From positions 88,662 through 152,661 of the forward strand of contig NZ_FRBP01000007.1 in assembly GCF_900142645.1 (NCBI RefSeq): 64,000 nt of DNA, in the 5' to 3' direction. Positions within the stretch are counted from its first letter, which is position 1, and each line of letters begins with the position of its first letter. This document shows positions 62,310 through 64,000 of the stretch, one piece after another. The notes under the pieces were generated by a model. That model did not search any database, was not told the origin of the DNA, and saw nothing but the letters and a program-made list of their open reading frames with translations. The stretch comes from Eubacterium callanderi (GTDB lineage Bacteria; Bacillota; Clostridia; Eubacteriales; Eubacteriaceae). A program made the position numbers and the translations under genes.

Positions 62310-63209
62310 ATGAATATCGAGTCTTTAAGAATGTTTATCAAAATCGCAGATAACGGAAGCATCACCAAAACCGCGGAGCAGACCTTTATCTCACAGTCGG
62401 CCTTAAGCCAGCAGATCAAAACCATGGAACAGCTTTTTAACACCAGCCTCATTGAGCGCAGCAACAAGGGCGTAACGCTGACCTGCAGCGGAAAAACCGT
62501 CTATGAATATGCCTTACACCTGACTTCTACCTATGACAGCATGATCCGGGAGCTTCAGGAGAATGAAGAGAGCAACCGTGTGCTCCATATTCTGTCCACG
62601 CCAATCATCGCTTCCTATGCTTTGCCCTGCACGCTTTATTATATTAAGAAGAATTTCTCGACCTATTCGCTGGAGATTTCATCCATGGCCAGCCACAGGA
62701 TCGAGCAGCAGGTCAACTGTGACCAGGGCGACATTGGTTTTATCACGGGCCCGCCGTCGGATCCTTCACTGACAGGGCAAAAAGTTTTTTCAGACGATGT
62801 CTTTCTCGTGGCCGGAAGCGATATGAAAATTGAAGACCATATCTTAAAAGAGGATCTCAGCCGCTATCCGCTGCTCACCCTGACCACTGACCAGAAAACA
62901 GAACAGCATCTCGAAAAACGCCTCACAGACGAAGGGGTGGATGTCGAAAGCCTGATGATCCTTTTTAAACAGGATTCCATTGAGTCCATTAAGCTTTCCA
63001 CCATCAACGGCTACGGCATGGCCTTTCTGCCATATATGTGCATAAAAAAAGAGCTGTACCATAAACAGCTCAAAATCATCAGCGTTGAAGGGCTTACCCT
63101 GCAGAACGACTACTACATTATTAAGAAAAAGGCTTCGGAGTACCGGGACCGCACGCTCCTGAAGCTGATCTGTTATATTGAAAAGATCCTGGCCGACACT
63201 ATCTGCTGA
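62310..63209 (+). CDS. LysR-family transcriptional regulator of the sulfur operon
   Basis: A 299-residue LTTR: HTH (MNIESLRMFIKIADNGSITKTAEQTFISQSALSQQIK) and effector domain from about 90. It is divergent from the YeeE/TusA operon across 178 bp and is probably its regulator, perhaps CysB/CysL-like in sensing sulfur state. Its 3' end overlaps the convergent TusA-like gene by 11 bp. Confidence 0.9.
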   Translation: MNIESLRMFIKIADNGSITKTAEQTFISQSALSQQIKTMEQLFNTSLIERSNKGVTLTCSGKTVYEYALHLTSTYDSMIRELQENEESNRVLHILSTPIIASYALPCTLYYIKKNFSTYSLEISSMASHRIEQQVNCDQGDIGFITGPPSDPSLTGQKVFSDDVFLVAGSDMKIEDHILKEDLSRYPLLTLTTDQKTEQHLEKRLTDEGVDVESLMILFKQDSIESIKLSTINGYGMAFLPYMCIKKELYHKQLKIISVEGLTLQNDYYIIKKKASEYRDRTLLKLICYIEKILADTIC

Positions 63210-63414
63210 CCGTGATCTCCCAAACCCCGTTCATAACCTCATCACAGACGCACGCCATCTGCATGCCCGCACAGAATTCCCGGACACTTTTGACCGTGCA
63301 GCTGTGGTCTGTGATGAGAAGAACACGCTCGCCAGGCTTCATCTTTCGCGTTTCCCGCTGAAGCTTCATGACCGGAACCGGGCACATATCGCCGAGACAA
63401 TCAATTTTTTTCAT
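63199..63414 (-). CDS. TusA-like sulfur carrier protein 2
   Basis: A 71-residue TusA-type protein with CLGDMCPVPVMK and DHSCTVKSV, plus extra Cys residues (FCAGMQMACVC) not seen in carrier 1. The ATG at 63414 follows AAGGAG by 6 bases; upstream in-frame starts would run back through the hairpin at 63432-63462. It lies between the sulfur locus and mtnK, a sulfur-salvage gene. Confidence 0.85.
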   Translation of the reverse strand: MKKIDCLGDMCPVPVMKLQRETRKMKPGERVLLITDHSCTVKSVREFCAGMQMACVCDEVMNGVWEITVSR

Positions 63415-63431
63415 TGGTTTCTCCTTATACA

Positions 63432-63462
63432 AAACCCCCACATGCTTTTCATATGGGGGTTT
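63432..63462 (-). terminator. Terminator of mtnK
   Basis: AAACCCCCA / TGGGGGTTT stem, read on the minus strand just after the mtnK stop and followed by TTTTG. Confidence 0.7.
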
Positions 63463-63466
63463 ATGT

Positions 63467-64000
63467 TTAGTTAACAATCTTTATGAGCTTAAAAAAGTTT
63501 TCTGTTATCCGCACAATGGTGTCCACCATGTCGTCGATGCTTCCGATTTCCATGCGGTGCATGATCAGATAGTTGGCGATGGTGAGGGACAGGCGGCAGG
63601 CCTCGTTGCGTTTATCCCGGTCCTCAATGGTATCAAAGTCGGGGAGAGGAACAAGACCGCCCACACGGCTGGTGATCTGGCAGCCGGTAAAGCCGCAGAC
63701 CTCCTGAATGAAATTTTTGAGGATGGACTCGCGGAAGTCGTCAAAGTCACGGTAGGTAACCTTTGCGTCCTTTTTCCAGCACTCGGTATAAACCGCATTG
63801 TAGGTATGGATAATGTCCCGCATATAGCCGAGAATGGTTTCCCGGAAATCCTTGCAGAAATCCTCAGGGTAATCATCCATATAAAACCAGCGGATGTATT
63901 CATAGAGCACACTGCCCATGAGATAACCTGTATCGGAGGATGAAGCCCCCATAAAGGCGTATTCCTGGTCAATGATTTTCATCTTTTTATCGTTTATCAT
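63467..64000 (-). CDS. mtnK: Methylthioribose kinase (MtnK), N-terminal part beyond window edge
   Basis: The 177 visible residues are the C-terminal part of an MtnK: the metal-binding IIDQEYAFMG (kinase DxE motif), then DTGYLMGSVLYEYIRWFY and helices ending IVRITENFFKLIKIVN. MtnK phosphorylates 5-methylthioribose in the methionine salvage pathway. The nucleotide-binding lobe lies past 64000. The fold also occurs in choline and aminoglycoside kinases, but the motif context favours MtnK. Confidence 0.8.
   Translation of the reverse strand: MINDKKMKIIDQEYAFMGASSSDTGYLMGSVLYEYIRWFYMDDYPEDFCKDFRETILGYMRDIIHTYNAVYTECWKKDAKVTYRDFDDFRESILKNFIQEVCGFTGCQITSRVGGLVPLPDFDTIEDRDKRNEACRLSLTIANYLIMHRMEIGSIDDMVDTIVRITENFFKLIKIVN

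Overview
The window looks like chromosome of a strictly anaerobic acetogenic member of the Eubacteriaceae, closest in style to the Eubacterium limosum/callanderi group. The evidence is three pyrrolysine-free MttB-family methyltransferase homologues under sigma-54 control, a BCCT-type amine transporter, a GlpABC-like flavoprotein set, clostridial DUF1659/DUF2922 and holin genes, strong GGAGG ribosome sites and roughly 50% G+C. This is an inference from gene content; no 16S or other marker gene is present.

Layout. 1-1167 (minus): a small lysis-type cassette, DUF1659, DUF2922, TcdE-like holin and a PG-binding/M15 peptidase cut by the left edge. 1355-4899: a TauE/SafE permease and a LysR regulator divergent from an acetyltransferase/flavoprotein/lipoprotein operon. 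4954-8256: a surface subtilase. 8593-10331: a phage-derived Cro-like/XRE control region. 10369-11340: a quinone-oxidoreductase-like MDR protein. 11609-18760 (minus): a sigma-54-driven operon (MttB homologue, TIM-barrel isomerase, MFS permease, second MttB homologue) followed, across a MITE-like repeat, by a frameshifted BCCT transporter; its likely activator is divergent at 19059. 20497-25475: a second MttB/MFS operon with its own sigma-54 promoter, upstream repeats and a second activator, plus an AceTr-like membrane protein. 25916-29800: a sigma-like regulator, phi-LC3-type holin, M15 peptidase and DUF1906 protein, forming a second lysis/secretion-type cassette, the last gene being AT-richer. 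31124-45395: two paralogous RpiR-controlled polyol/sugar modules (Zn-alcohol dehydrogenases, FGGY kinases, DeoC aldolases; the first also has a TIM-barrel isomerase and a GlpABC-like electron-transfer trio). 45447-54366: a 2474-residue repeat-rich surface protein divergent from a sigma factor fused to a membrane segment and an extracellular domain. 54490-59075: a Ser/Cys proline-racemase-family operon with an MDR enzyme, a third MFS paralogue and a LysR regulator. 59355-63414: a sulfur-handling operon (two half-size YeeE/YedE permeases, TusA-like carrier, thioredoxin-reductase fusion), a LysR regulator and a second TusA-like gene. 63467-64000: the 3' part of methylthioribose kinase (mtnK).

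How the parts work together. The MttB loci pair methyltransferases with permeases, and an activator gene lies beside each sigma-54 promoter, suggesting substrate-induced use of quaternary amines or related methylated compounds; no corrinoid protein or MtqA-type gene lies in the window, so these must be supplied elsewhere. The polyol modules share nearly identical promoters and TTTAC/GTAAA operator half-sites, so both are probably controlled by the two related RpiR proteins. The most unusual items are the membrane-tethered sigma factor beside the giant surface protein, the two lysis-type cassettes lacking phage structural genes, the 190-bp intergenic repeat family, and the Ser/Cys racemase homologue.
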